From Bacillota bacterium (GTDB taxonomy: Bacteria; Bacillota; Clostridia; Oscillospirales; Ruminococcaceae), in NCBI GenBank assembly GCA_023458875.1, contig JAEWXO010000083.1:1-64000 (forward strand): a DNA stretch of 64,000 bases, written 5' to 3'. Made by a program: the position numbers and the translations under genes. The stretch's first letter is position 1. Every line of letters begins with the position of its first letter. This document shows positions 42,509-51,296 of the stretch, one piece after another. The notes under the pieces are model-generated. The model was not told the origin of the DNA. It worked only from the letters and a program-made list of their open reading frames with translations, and made no database searches.

Positions 42509-42928
42509 CTATTGGTCTCTGTATTTATTATTTAATGTCTCATTAAATAAATCTGCCTGCTTTTTATCAAGAAAATATCTTGAAGAACATGTTATCACAT
42601 ATACCAGTGCAACAGATATACACATCATTATTATTCCTGGAATACTCAGCTTCATCCATCCAAACATAACACTAATAAATATCATCACTACGCACAGAAT
42701 AACATAATGGACCGCCGTCATTATTATAAACCCTTTTGTTGTATTTATCTCTCTGCTGAAAAAAGCAGCTGTGATAACTGCTGTTGCAGCACCTGAGATA
42801 ACAATCTGCCATAGAGTATCTGATGACACAGTATCTGCTCCGGATAGAGTTATGTTTAAAGCACATATAATTATGATTGCGGTTGTAATATACATAAAAT
42901 ATTTTATTGATTCTATAATAATTTTCAT
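42509..42928 (-). CDS. DUF3021 membrane protein
   Basis: 139 residues with four membrane helices (about 10-27, 40-58, 68-92, 95-115) and a short charged tail. This size and its position just after a LytTR regulator gene match the DUF3021 family, which is regularly paired with single-domain LytTR proteins and thought to modulate them. It overlaps the LytTR gene by four bases (ATGA). Last gene of a four-gene exporter operon. Confidence 0.78.
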   Translation of the reverse strand: MKIIIESIKYFMYITTAIIIICALNITLSGADTVSSDTLWQIVISGAATAVITAAFFSREINTTKGFIIMTAVHYVILCVVMIFISVMFGWMKLSIPGIIMMCISVALVYVITCSSRYFLDKKQADLFNETLNNKYRDQ

Positions 42929-43380
42929 CGTCTCTTGCCCTCCGATATCCCGATTTTCTCTTTTAAATCCGGTACATACTGCCTTGATATAACTGTTTTC
43001 TCACCGTTTTTCAGAAACGCATCAAAGCGTCCGTTTAAAGTAGGTGAAAGCTTCACTATCTTTGATACATTAACTATAACTGATTTCGAAATTCTTAGAA
43101 AATCAGAACGCGTATACATACTCTCTATCTCATAAAGCTTCTGCTTTACTTCATATACATTTTTTTCGCAGTATGCAAATACTTTGTTATCGACTGCTTC
43201 AAAATAAAATATATCCTTTGGAGGAAGCTTTACAATACCATCGTCACTGTATGCTGTTATCCTGCTCCTTTCTGATTTAAGCGCATAAATAAGCTCCATA
43301 ATGTCACTGTCGAGCTCAGCACATCTTATTATGATTTCATCTTCTTCTCCCTGATCCGGAGTTTCAATAATTATTTTCAT
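42925..43380 (-). CDS. LytTR-domain transcription regulator
   Basis: 151 residues. The C-terminal 100 residues are a LytTR DNA-binding domain: IFYFEAVDNKVFAYCEK, KLYEIESMYTRSDFLRISKS, VNVSKIVKL and FLKNGEKTVISRQYV. There is no response-regulator receiver domain, so it is not a classic two-component partner. With the DUF3021 protein it probably controls the adjacent ABC exporter, perhaps sensing drug or peptide stress (inference). Confidence 0.88.
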   Translation of the reverse strand: MKIIIETPDQGEEDEIIIRCAELDSDIMELIYALKSERSRITAYSDDGIVKLPPKDIFYFEAVDNKVFAYCEKNVYEVKQKLYEIESMYTRSDFLRISKSVIVNVSKIVKLSPTLNGRFDAFLKNGEKTVISRQYVPDLKEKIGISEGKRR

Positions 43381-43408
43381 CCGTCAAAGCATCCTCTACT
43401 ATACTATT

Positions 43409-44320
43409 TTATCTGTCAGTTTTCTTTTTTAATCCTATTAAAAATGCACCAAGCATAAGAAATGCCAATCCGCATACTAAAAGAATAATCAGGCTTGTCG
43501 TTACTGTTATTTCATTGTTAAATGCATTAAGCGTTATTCCCATAGCTTCTGAATATTCACCTAGCATATCCTGCGGAACATCGCTGAAAAGTGATTCCAA
43601 TACAGGCTTTGTCATAACATTTCTGAACATTACTGTACTATAGATAACCGGAGTACATTTCATTGCAGAAGCAATTTCGTCTGCAATTGAACCGATCGGA
43701 AGATATATACCTCCAAGAAATCCTACCAGTGTTCCTACGATCGTACCAAGTCCGCTCCATGCGCCTTCGGTTTTCGCTGTTATAGCAGCAATATACATAA
43801 TTGCTGCATATGTAAATGAATTTACTGTTATCATTCCAAGTAATTTTAAATGTACAATAAATGAAAACGCATCTGCTCCCTGCATTACACAGTAAACTTC
43901 TGTTATTGCCAGTGTTGCTGTACATACTACAATAGATGAAAGCCATGCTGAACAGATATATCCTGCTGAAACCACAACTCTGCTTAAAGGTGATGTATAA
44001 ATTGCATTTATTTTTCCTGTCGTTCTGTCCTTTATCATTGCAGACAGGCATGAAAGAGTTACTGTAACAGCGTTTATAGAAATAATCCCCGAACATGTCC
44101 AGAGAAGAACAACAAGCTTTGCATTTTTTTCATCCTCTGCTGCATCACGTCCCTGTATATCTTTGAGAAATCCAGTCAGGGCATCAACATTCATATCTCC
44201 AAGGAAGAAAAGCATCAGTGCTATTACTACTATCATTGACATTAACGAGAAAAAGACTGCCCCCCTGTCTCTTAAATATATACGCATATTTCTTTTAACA
44301 AGTTCAATAAACTGTGACAT
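43409..44320 (-). CDS. ABC-2 type exporter permease
   Basis: 303 residues with six membrane helices and the ABC-2 layout: VKRNMRIYLRDRGAVFFSLM before the first helix, a large outer loop, and late GGIYLPIGSIADEI before the last helices. It works with the ATPase gene just upstream. An in-frame ATG five codons earlier overlaps GGAGGG; the ATG at 44320 lies seven bases after it and fits better. Substrate unknown; drug or peptide export is typical. Confidence 0.86.
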   Translation of the reverse strand: MSQFIELVKRNMRIYLRDRGAVFFSLMSMIVVIALMLFFLGDMNVDALTGFLKDIQGRDAAEDEKNAKLVVLLWTCSGIISINAVTVTLSCLSAMIKDRTTGKINAIYTSPLSRVVVSAGYICSAWLSSIVVCTATLAITEVYCVMQGADAFSFIVHLKLLGMITVNSFTYAAIMYIAAITAKTEGAWSGLGTIVGTLVGFLGGIYLPIGSIADEIASAMKCTPVIYSTVMFRNVMTKPVLESLFSDVPQDMLGEYSEAMGITLNAFNNEITVTTSLIILLVCGLAFLMLGAFLIGLKKKTDR

Positions 44321-44336
44321 TCTATATCCCTCCATT

Positions 44337-45245
44337 TTACTTTTGATTTACTGCGTTCAGAAAAACATCATCCATATTTCCCTGAACAACTTCAAAGCCA
44401 TCTATCATATTTTTGACACTGACTATCTGCGAAAGCATTTCTATTGTTTTACCCGAAGAAAATTTTACTCCGTAATCCTCAGATACAGGACAAATGCCAT
44501 CATTTTCAAGGATAGTAATGATTTTATCTTTATTTTCCGGTTTGCAGTAAAGTCTGACGGAATCAGAAGTGTATTTTTGTCTTAGTTCAAATGGAGTTCC
44601 CTCTGAAATTATTTTTCCATCATTTATTATGATGATTCTCCCTGCAGAAGCAGCCTCCTCCATATAGTGAGTTGTAAGAAATACTGTCATTCCTGTGCTG
44701 CAGCGAATGCTCTCTATTGTATGCCATACATCCTGTCTTGTCGCAGGATCAAGTCCCGTTGTCGGTTCGTCAAGGAACAGTATTTCCGGTGTGTGCATAA
44801 GAGCTGCAGCAATTTCACATCGACGTTTTTGTCCGCCTGAAAGCGAACTATATTTTTTTACCAGTATATCATCAAGTGATAATATTTCTTTTAATTTTTT
44901 CAGCTGCTTTAATGTCTCACTTTTGGGTGCACCATGAAGAATGCCCCTACATATAAGATTTTCTTTTACTGTAAGTATATCATCAAGACAATTCTGCTGA
45001 TAAACTATACCTATTTTACGTCGTATTTCATTGTCCCCGGTTCCTGTTTTGTGACCGCATATCTCAGCTTCTCCTCCGTCAGGAGAAATAAGAGTTGAAA
45101 GCATATTAATCGTTGTTGACTTTCCGGCACCGTTTACACCAAGAAAGCCTATCATTTCACCTTTCTTTACAGAAAATGAAATATCATTGACTGCTGTAAA
45201 ATTACCAAATTTTTTAGTAAGATTTTTTACTTTAATTATGTCCAT
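44337..45245 (-). CDS. ABC exporter ATPase (DrrA-like)
   Basis: 302 residues. Walker A GVNGAGKST, Q-loop VYQQNCLDD, signature LSGGQKRR, Walker B ILFLDEPTTGLDPATR and switch histidine TTHYMEE are complete. The C-terminal extension with the FxVVQGNMDDVFL end is typical of the DrrA/CcmA drug-exporter group. First gene of the operon ATPase, permease, LytTR, DUF3021. AAAGGAG precedes the ATG. Confidence 0.92.
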   Translation of the reverse strand: MDIIKVKNLTKKFGNFTAVNDISFSVKKGEMIGFLGVNGAGKSTTINMLSTLISPDGGEAEICGHKTGTGDNEIRRKIGIVYQQNCLDDILTVKENLICRGILHGAPKSETLKQLKKLKEILSLDDILVKKYSSLSGGQKRRCEIAAALMHTPEILFLDEPTTGLDPATRQDVWHTIESIRCSTGMTVFLTTHYMEEAASAGRIIIINDGKIISEGTPFELRQKYTSDSVRLYCKPENKDKIITILENDGICPVSEDYGVKFSSGKTIEMLSQIVSVKNMIDGFEVVQGNMDDVFLNAVNQK

Positions 45246-45278
45246 TTGTGTTGACTCCTTTCGTTTGGCTCTGTAATT

Positions 45279-45307
45279 ATTGTATCAGAACTTAAGCATC
45301 CAATCAA
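45279..45307 (-). promoter_or_regulatory. Promoter of the ABC exporter operon
   Basis: Minus-strand TTGATT (45302-45307), 17-base spacer ending TGA, TACAAT (45279-45284), giving an extended -10. About 35 bases before the ATPase ATG. An operator for the LytTR protein may lie upstream, but I could not define its repeats. Confidence 0.65.
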
Positions 45308-45356
45308 TAGCATTCAGGTAAGCTGCAAAATTGACACAGTAAAATGCATAAAAATC

Positions 45357-45404
45357 AAAACAAAAGGAAAAGACGCAGAGAACAATTTTCACTCTCTGCG
45401 TCTT
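45357..45404 (-). terminator. Terminator after the kinase gene
   Basis: Eleven-pair stem AAGACGCAGAG / CTCTGCGTCTT with a 13-base loop, followed on the minus strand by TTTTCCTTTTG. It lies eight bases after the stop of the kinase gene and ends the Ter-like module. Confidence 0.88.
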
Positions 45405-45412
45405 TATAACAA

Positions 45413-46330
45413 TTATCCTATAAATTCTTTAATCAAAGAATTATCAGGTACAAAGATTGTCGGTATTTCATGGAACTCTGACATGTATTTGAGCATCATA
45501 CTCCTTAAATGATTATATTTGGTCTTGTCTGCATGAATAAGCTCATCATAAATAATGCTCTTATACACTGATACCTCATAATCTATAAATGTATCAATAT
45601 CATAGTTTGCTCTGTACTTGTGCGGCATTATATACAGATTTTCGCCTCTCTGCACACTGTCATACATTGCAAAAATATCATCATAGCTTCGTCCCCTGAA
45701 AAGTCTGTCACGTATAAGTCTTCTCATAAGCCTTACATGTGAAGGATGAAGAATATCACCGCTGCTTGTTTTCAGTCTTGTTCTCACACTTACATAAATG
45801 CAGTCAGCTATATCACTCATATCATCAGTTACCTCAGGGTTCAATGCATGAATACCCTCAATAATAATTACCTCGTTTTCTTTTCTTGTTATCGGAGTAA
45901 CAGATGAATAATCCTGATGAACAAAATCAAATACAGGAACGTTTGCTGTTTTGCATTCATTCATTAACTTCATATGCTGCTGAAACAGATTAATGTCGAG
46001 TCTGTAGGGTGACTCAAGATCAACGTTTCCGTTTTCATCCTTTGGAACGTTTCTCTCATTTATGTTTTTATTAGGAATAAAGTAATTATCCATTGAAACA
46101 ATATGAGCATTAATATTAATTAAGGCAAGCTCATCCCTAAGGCAATATGCAGTTGTTGTTTTTCCTGAGCCTGACGGACCTGATAAAAGGATAATCGGCT
46201 TATGATCATCACTTATCTTTTTTGCAACATTGGCAACTTTATTTTTGTAATCATTATTGGTTTTTTTAATAAAAGAAACTACATCATTTGATGCGGCTTT
46301 ATTTATCTGTGAAATATTTATACATCTCAT
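45413..46330 (-). CDS. Uridine-kinase-like P-loop kinase
   Basis: 305 residues. Walker A GPSGSGKTTTAYCL, then VSMDNYFIPN, SPYRLDINLF, VPVFDFVHQDYSS and IIIEGIHALNP follow the uridine kinase/phosphoribulokinase pattern. The C-terminal half (RTRLKTSSGDILHPSHVRLMRRLIRD) resembles the kinase half of fused bacterial nucleoside kinases. It overlaps the HAD gene by four bases (ATGA). In this module it probably phosphorylates a nucleoside-like product rather than serving uridine salvage (inference). Confidence 0.82.
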   Translation of the reverse strand: MRCINISQINKAASNDVVSFIKKTNNDYKNKVANVAKKISDDHKPIILLSGPSGSGKTTTAYCLRDELALININAHIVSMDNYFIPNKNINERNVPKDENGNVDLESPYRLDINLFQQHMKLMNECKTANVPVFDFVHQDYSSVTPITRKENEVIIIEGIHALNPEVTDDMSDIADCIYVSVRTRLKTSSGDILHPSHVRLMRRLIRDRLFRGRSYDDIFAMYDSVQRGENLYIMPHKYRANYDIDTFIDYEVSVYKSIIYDELIHADKTKYNHLRSMMLKYMSEFHEIPTIFVPDNSLIKEFIG

Positions 46331-47091
46331 TTAAAATAACTCCTTTCAAATTCATCTAACAGAGAATCTGCAAAACGTTTTTCCGTAATATCAAATCCTA
46401 TAATATTCTGATTTTTCACATCATCACAAAGTGCATCCGGGCAATACGCAATGTCAGCAATATCAAGCATAGATACATCAAATTCACTGTCGCCTGCACA
46501 GATTATTTTATCAAATACAAACCTTTTCCTGAGTCTCGAAACCGCATTTCCCTTTGACAGAATATCCGGAAAAATATATACCTTATCCCCTATAACAAAT
46601 GGTGATACAATATCAGGATCTAGTATTTTCTCAAGGCATTCCTTTGTTTTAAGAGGATCATGCGATTTGGTAAATACAAATAATTCATCCACTATACGTA
46701 TCTCAAAAAATATATTGTTATCATTCTCAAGATATCTCATACCGGTCTTAAATTCCTTGATGCTGTCACTGATAAGTGCCTTTGATTCTTCAACCCACTG
46801 CAAATCGGGAACCCCGTCTATAAGCAAAATACCACCGTTTGCAGCAAGTGCCATATGCGATGGCTTTCCGTCAAAAAAATCTATACGAAGGTACTGCTCA
46901 ACTGAACGGGTAGTAACAGGTACAAATTCTATATCCTTATTGCTGTTAATCTTTCTGAGTTTATTATATGCATAGGGAGTCATAAATGATAATTTTTTTC
47001 CATCTTTGACTTCAACACATACATCATCAGGGGATGCTTTTTTATATGAGTGAATAAGCGTATTATCGAGGTCACATGCAAATAAGTGCAT
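46327..47091 (-). CDS. HAD-superfamily phosphatase (Cof/SPP-like), Ter-linked type
   Basis: 254 residues. HAD motif I is FACDLDNTLIHS, motif II lies in PVTTRSVEQY, and motif IV is CAGDSEFDVSMLDIADIAY. A cap domain is inserted at about 85-170. These enzymes remove phosphate from small molecules. Its place between a kinase and two phosphoribosyltransferase-fold genes matches the HAD component of the Ter-linked biosynthetic module. AAAGGA precedes the ATG. Confidence 0.82.
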   Translation of the reverse strand: MHLFACDLDNTLIHSYKKASPDDVCVEVKDGKKLSFMTPYAYNKLRKINSNKDIEFVPVTTRSVEQYLRIDFFDGKPSHMALAANGGILLIDGVPDLQWVEESKALISDSIKEFKTGMRYLENDNNIFFEIRIVDELFVFTKSHDPLKTKECLEKILDPDIVSPFVIGDKVYIFPDILSKGNAVSRLRKRFVFDKIICAGDSEFDVSMLDIADIAYCPDALCDDVKNQNIIGFDITEKRFADSLLDEFERSYFK

Positions 47092-47155
47092 TAATAATTC
47101 CTTTCTCTTAAATCGGTTACTATTTTTAAGTTATTATTATGGCTTCAGCAGGCAT

Positions 47156-47216
47156 TCCGACTCTGCGGAGTCGACCGGGCTTTGCGGTCGCCCTGGACCT
47201 TCGCCTATGTATCTGC
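47156..47216 (+). repeat. Interspersed palindromic repeat, copy 4
   Basis: Clean copy of the core: CGACTC-TGCG-GAGTCG then CGACCG-GGCTTTG-CGGTCG, followed by CCTTCGCCTATGTATCTGC. It overlaps the last codons and the TAG stop of the PELOTA-domain gene on the other strand. Confidence 0.85.
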
Positions 47217-48266
47217 AAGGTCTTTTATTATGCCGCATGCTCTGTAGCATTTCATAGGGTACTGTGCTACCTCAATGTTCTTTTCTTCAGCGAGTCTGAA
47301 AATATGTGCAAGGTATTTTGTATCATTCATGTCATTTACTAGTATTTTCCACGGAATTCTACGGAGGAGCACGCGTGTCGTTTCGCCTATTCCCGGTTTT
47401 ATAAAGTTAATATCTGATATATCAAACTCTTTTTGTATCTTAAGGACTTCTTCATATCCGCTTATTCCGCTATCGTTTTCTTCTTTTATACCGCTGTAAT
47501 CAATATTATAATCAATAGTATCCATAACGGTATCAATAAACTCTGCTGACAAATCCTCGTTCTCCAGCTCACCGTAATAAGCGGCCCCATGAAAATCATT
47601 TTCGCCTATAATATCAGAGCGAAGGAATGTTCTGCTTATAAGGCCCGATACAGTAGAATTCAGGCATGAGCTTGGGATAAGAAAGTCAGATCTTGTACCG
47701 TACAGATCTGTTATATGTGCCGGATCTGCAAGTACTGCGAGCTTATCTGAAACGCCTTCATATCCTTCAAGCTCTTTACTCAGCGTTTTTAATATTGCGC
47801 CCTTCCCTGTCCAGCCGTCAACAAAACAGACTGTACCGGGAGCATGCCTTTTAAGAATATATGACATCGCATTTTTATCTATACCTTTTCCGCGTATAAT
47901 CGAAACAGTATAATGATTTACTTTTATATCAGGATATTTTTTATTAAGATATCTCTTTATAATTATTCCTATAGGTGTTCCCGCTCTTGCAAGGGATACA
48001 AGCGTTATTTCCGAATTATAGATTCTGCGTATCTTTTCGGATACAATTGCTGCTGCCTCTGCAGTAATTCCAGCGTAGTTCCGGAGTGCTTCCTTATAAA
48101 GCTGAAAATATTTTTCACCCGGCTTATATTCAAGAGGCAGCATTTCACAGTAGTGACGGCCCGACTGGATAAGTTTTTCTCTTACCTTAGCAGGCTGTGG
48201 CTCAACCATCCCTGTAATGTCCTTGAGCAGAATAACAACATCTTTCTCACTGTATGACGAATACAT
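47205..48266 (-). CDS. PRTase-fold / PELOTA-domain protein (StiP-like, Ter-linked)
   Basis: 353 residues. The N-terminal two thirds carry a phosphoribosyltransferase-like fold: LVSLARAGTPIGIIIKRYL and the PRPP-loop-like VCFVDGWTGKGAI. The C-terminal part (about 265-353; FIKPGIGETTRVLLRR, YPMKCYRACGIIK) looks like a PELOTA/L7Ae-type RNA-binding domain. This architecture is characteristic of the StiP-like proteins of tellurite-resistance-linked clusters. Longer starts exist, but GGAGG lies eight bases before the ATG at 48266. Its stop codon lies inside a palindromic repeat, so the original C-terminus may have been altered. Confidence 0.8.
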   Translation of the reverse strand: MYSSYSEKDVVILLKDITGMVEPQPAKVREKLIQSGRHYCEMLPLEYKPGEKYFQLYKEALRNYAGITAEAAAIVSEKIRRIYNSEITLVSLARAGTPIGIIIKRYLNKKYPDIKVNHYTVSIIRGKGIDKNAMSYILKRHAPGTVCFVDGWTGKGAILKTLSKELEGYEGVSDKLAVLADPAHITDLYGTRSDFLIPSSCLNSTVSGLISRTFLRSDIIGENDFHGAAYYGELENEDLSAEFIDTVMDTIDYNIDYSGIKEENDSGISGYEEVLKIQKEFDISDINFIKPGIGETTRVLLRRIPWKILVNDMNDTKYLAHIFRLAEEKNIEVAQYPMKCYRACGIIKDLADT

Positions 48267-48271
48267 TACAT

Positions 48272-49399
48272 TTACCTCCATCTGACAAGAATAAATCTGC
48301 CGCATCCGGCAAATGCATTTACAAGCCTGTCTGTTTTAATATTTTCCTTTAATGAATCCGTTATCACAAGTACAATATCATAATTTCTGATATTAGGGTT
48401 GTAAATATATGTTTTTCTTGAATCCTCATATAGGCTCTCAACCTGGTATCTCGACCTGAGAGGATAGTCCCCGGTATTTTCGGCTACAATCGGGCTTCTT
48501 GTTGTAGAATGGGTTACAATGCTTTTTACGGCTGAATTTTTTTCTATGTACCTTGCGGTATATATTGCGGGATACATACATTCTTCTGTCCCTATTACAG
48601 CTACGCTCATTCCGTTAAAATCATATTTTAATAAAACATCCTCCGCAAGTCCCTCACATGCTGATATATATTGCTTTACAGGCAGTCCTGCTCTTGGATC
48701 AGCACGGCCTGAAATGTCATAAGCTTCATATTTACATGTGCATTCCGTTGTGACTGATTTCTTATTATATGTGTATACATCATTTGTCGATGTATGTGCA
48801 CTGACACGCATAAGCCAGAAAAATTCAAGTCCTGAATAAAGAAGCTCCTGTTTTCTGTTTTCAGTCATTCCATTTATTATCGAACATGCCGCAAATACAG
48901 TTTTATCCGATACTTTATTTTTATTTTTAAGATCATTTATAAAATTTACTATTGTTTTTCCTGTAGTTATCTCATCTTCAACAAATATTATCACATCAGT
49001 ATCTGAAAAAATCTCATTCCAGTTATTGCAATACAGAAGCTGCTCTGTTGCATGACTATGCTCTTCTCTGAACTCAGCGACAAGCTCATAACTGTCGCTT
49101 TTTTCCCTCGTTGTATGTATATAATATGAGTCAGGAAAACATGATGCGACACCTGCTCCCACTGCTGTAGCGGTTTCCGCAAATCCGATAAAGAGGACTT
49201 TTTTATTTTTGCAAAACGTTTCTATCTGTCCTGCCAGTTCAGAAAAAAGATTTAGTACATTTTCAGGATCACACGGAATATGCTTTCCCTGAGTACTGTT
49301 TACAAGAAGGTAATTTCTTTTGGAATTGTTTTCACGCTTTACCATCTTAACAAGCGAACTATCGGCAAAAAAAGATTTATTTTCAATTATTTCCAGCAA
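48272..49399 (-). CDS. PRTase / TRSP-domain protein (Ter-linked)
   Basis: 375 residues. The N-terminal half is a phosphoribosyltransferase fold with FIGFAETATAVGAGVA and the PRPP loop VEDEITTGKTIVNF. The C-terminal TRSP domain carries its namesake motif in THSTTRSPIV, followed by RSRYQVESLYEDSRKTYIYN. It lies five bases before the PELOTA-domain gene and forms with it the paired PRTases of the Ter-linked module, thought to build a nucleoside-like metabolite. The start is a TTG after AAAGGA. No TerC, TerD or vWA-type ter gene is visible. Confidence 0.85.
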   Translation of the reverse strand: MLEIIENKSFFADSSLVKMVKRENNSKRNYLLVNSTQGKHIPCDPENVLNLFSELAGQIETFCKNKKVLFIGFAETATAVGAGVASCFPDSYYIHTTREKSDSYELVAEFREEHSHATEQLLYCNNWNEIFSDTDVIIFVEDEITTGKTIVNFINDLKNKNKVSDKTVFAACSIINGMTENRKQELLYSGLEFFWLMRVSAHTSTNDVYTYNKKSVTTECTCKYEAYDISGRADPRAGLPVKQYISACEGLAEDVLLKYDFNGMSVAVIGTEECMYPAIYTARYIEKNSAVKSIVTHSTTRSPIVAENTGDYPLRSRYQVESLYEDSRKTYIYNPNIRNYDIVLVITDSLKENIKTDRLVNAFAGCGRFILVRWR

Positions 49400-49438
49400 T
49401 TTTTCTTAGTTCCTTTCATTTTGTCTTTCCTCTATTCT

Positions 49439-51034
49439 TTATATTAATGCCGGAGCGTACTGCTCCATTATTTTATATGCTGCTTTTATTCCGTCAACTG
49501 CCGCAGACATAATGCCTCCGGCATATCCTGCCCCCTCTCCGCATGGGTAAAGATTAGCCAGAGAAGGAGATATCATATTTTCATTTCGTATAATTCTGAG
49601 CGGTGAGGATGTTCTTGTTTCAGGTGCAGTCATTACTGCGTTTTTATTTTTGAAGCAATGCATTTTTCCTGAAAAATTATTAATTCCCTTTTCGAGCATT
49701 TCGTTTATGAAGACAGGGAAAAGTGAATTGAAGTCACATTCTGAAAGTCCCCTTGAATATGTCGGAACCAGATCAGTCTGTAGATTCGGTGTTTTATTCA
49801 GATAGCCTTCTACCGTCGTAGCAGGTGCTTTATAATTTTTTCCGGCAAGCTCAAATGCTTTCTGTTCGATCATTCTTGCAAAATTCATTCCATCCAGAGG
49901 AGAGCTTCCGAAGTCCTTTTCTGATACAGAAACCGCTATCGCCGAGTTTGCGTTTTTACCGTTTCTTGAAAATTCACTCATACCGTTTGTCACAACTCCG
50001 TTTTCTTCACTGGACGAAGGGACAACGACGCCTCCAGGACACATACAGAATGTGTATACTGCCCTTTCGTCATTTTGTCTGTATGAAAGCTGATATTCTC
50101 CTGCAGGAAGAAACGGATTATTTTTGTACTTTCCGTAAAGACTTTCATTGACATCATCCTGAAGATGCTCGATGCGTACACCAACTGAAAAAGGTTTAGT
50201 CTGCATCATTATTTTGTTTTCATAAAGCATATCAAAAGTATCGCGTGATGAATTTCCTATTGCAAGAACAACGGCTGATGTAGTGAAATTTCCTTTTCCT
50301 GTTTTTATGCTTTTTATTTTGCCGTCTGTAATATTAAAATCATTTACAGCCGTTTTAAAGTGAATTTCTCCTCCGTTTTCAATTATCCTGTTACGTATTG
50401 ACTTTACAACACATCGGAGATTGTCGGTGCCTATATGCGGCTTTGCCTTTGTAAGAATTTCATCCGGAGCACCAAATTCTACAAAGCGTTTAAGAACATA
50501 GCGACAAAAAGGATCTTTTATTCTTGTTGTCAGTTTTCCGTCTGAAAAAGTACCTGCACCGCCTTCTCCGAACTGAACATTAGAGTTTATGTTAAGCATT
50601 CCGCCATTCCAGAAGGAATTTACCGATAAAGCTCTTTCATCTACAGATTCACCGCGTTCAAATACGACAGGTTTATATCCGTATTCTGAAAGAACAAGTG
50701 CACAAAACAGACCGGCTGGTCCAAAACCGACAATAGCGACCTTACCGTTACCGTGCCTGTCAGATATTATAGGTTTTGGGCATTCGCTTTCTATATGCTG
50801 ACAAAAGGGTTTTTTCTCACAGATTTTTTTTTCTGATTTCAGATCTCCAAGCTCCACATAAACGGAGTGGACAAAATGTATTTCGGATTTTTTTCTCGCA
50901 TCAAGCGATGTTTTATGAATTTCAGATTTTTTTATATCGCAGGAAAGAAGACCTGCCTGATTGAGTGCTTTTTTTATAACTGATTCTGATGATTCGGCTA
51001 TATCGGATTTTATTCCTGTTATTACTATGGGCAT
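49439..51034 (-). CDS. FAD-dependent dehydrogenase, COG2509 type
   Basis: 531 residues. A small N-terminal domain (1-95) precedes the FAD dinucleotide motif VAIVGFGPAGLFCAL at about 105, then VFERGESVDERA, NVQFGEGGAGTFSDGKLTTR, the second nucleotide part VVLAIGNSSRDTF, and the C-terminal PCGEGAGYAGGIMSAAVDG. These blocks define the uncharacterised COG2509 flavoproteins common in Clostridia and Bacteroidetes. Cytoplasmic oxidoreductase of unknown substrate. It lies about 40 bases before the TRSP gene and may share its transcript. Confidence 0.88.
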   Translation of the reverse strand: MPIVITGIKSDIAESSESVIKKALNQAGLLSCDIKKSEIHKTSLDARKKSEIHFVHSVYVELGDLKSEKKICEKKPFCQHIESECPKPIISDRHGNGKVAIVGFGPAGLFCALVLSEYGYKPVVFERGESVDERALSVNSFWNGGMLNINSNVQFGEGGAGTFSDGKLTTRIKDPFCRYVLKRFVEFGAPDEILTKAKPHIGTDNLRCVVKSIRNRIIENGGEIHFKTAVNDFNITDGKIKSIKTGKGNFTTSAVVLAIGNSSRDTFDMLYENKIMMQTKPFSVGVRIEHLQDDVNESLYGKYKNNPFLPAGEYQLSYRQNDERAVYTFCMCPGGVVVPSSSEENGVVTNGMSEFSRNGKNANSAIAVSVSEKDFGSSPLDGMNFARMIEQKAFELAGKNYKAPATTVEGYLNKTPNLQTDLVPTYSRGLSECDFNSLFPVFINEMLEKGINNFSGKMHCFKNKNAVMTAPETRTSSPLRIIRNENMISPSLANLYPCGEGAGYAGGIMSAAVDGIKAAYKIMEQYAPALI

Positions 51035-51160
51035 ATTGTATCCTTCTTTGAATTATTAATAAGTATTACGACTATTTGTTAATTATAACATTTTTTCTTT
51101 TCTTCATCAATATTATTATATTAAAAAAAGCTTACAAAAAAGTTATTTTTATAGAAGATG

Positions 51161-51221
51161 TTTCGACCCGGCTTTCCAGTCGACACTTTAACCTTCGGTG
51201 CGTATGGCTTGATACTAATAG
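51161..51221 (+). repeat. Interspersed palindromic repeat, copy 5 (truncated)
   Basis: TTTCGACCCGGCTTTCCAGTCGAC replaces the two-hairpin core with one shorter hairpin (a deletion form). CCTTCGGTGCGTATGGCTTGATACTAATAG follows as in the other copies. It lies between the flavoprotein gene and the hairpin at 51221. Confidence 0.6.
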
Positions 51222-51267
51222 GCTGCATTAAATAGTTTCATCTGAAAGCATTAATGCAGCCTTTTTG
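51221..51267 (+). terminator. Terminator-like hairpin facing the plus strand
   Basis: Perfect 11-pair stem GGCTGCATTAA / TTAATGCAGCC followed by TTTTT on the plus strand. The neighbouring genes are all on the minus strand and lack a T-run after the stem in their own direction, though the A-run before the stem makes weak use there possible. Confidence 0.6.
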
Positions 51268-51296
51268 ATATATCAGGTTTTTTATGAAGAAAATGA

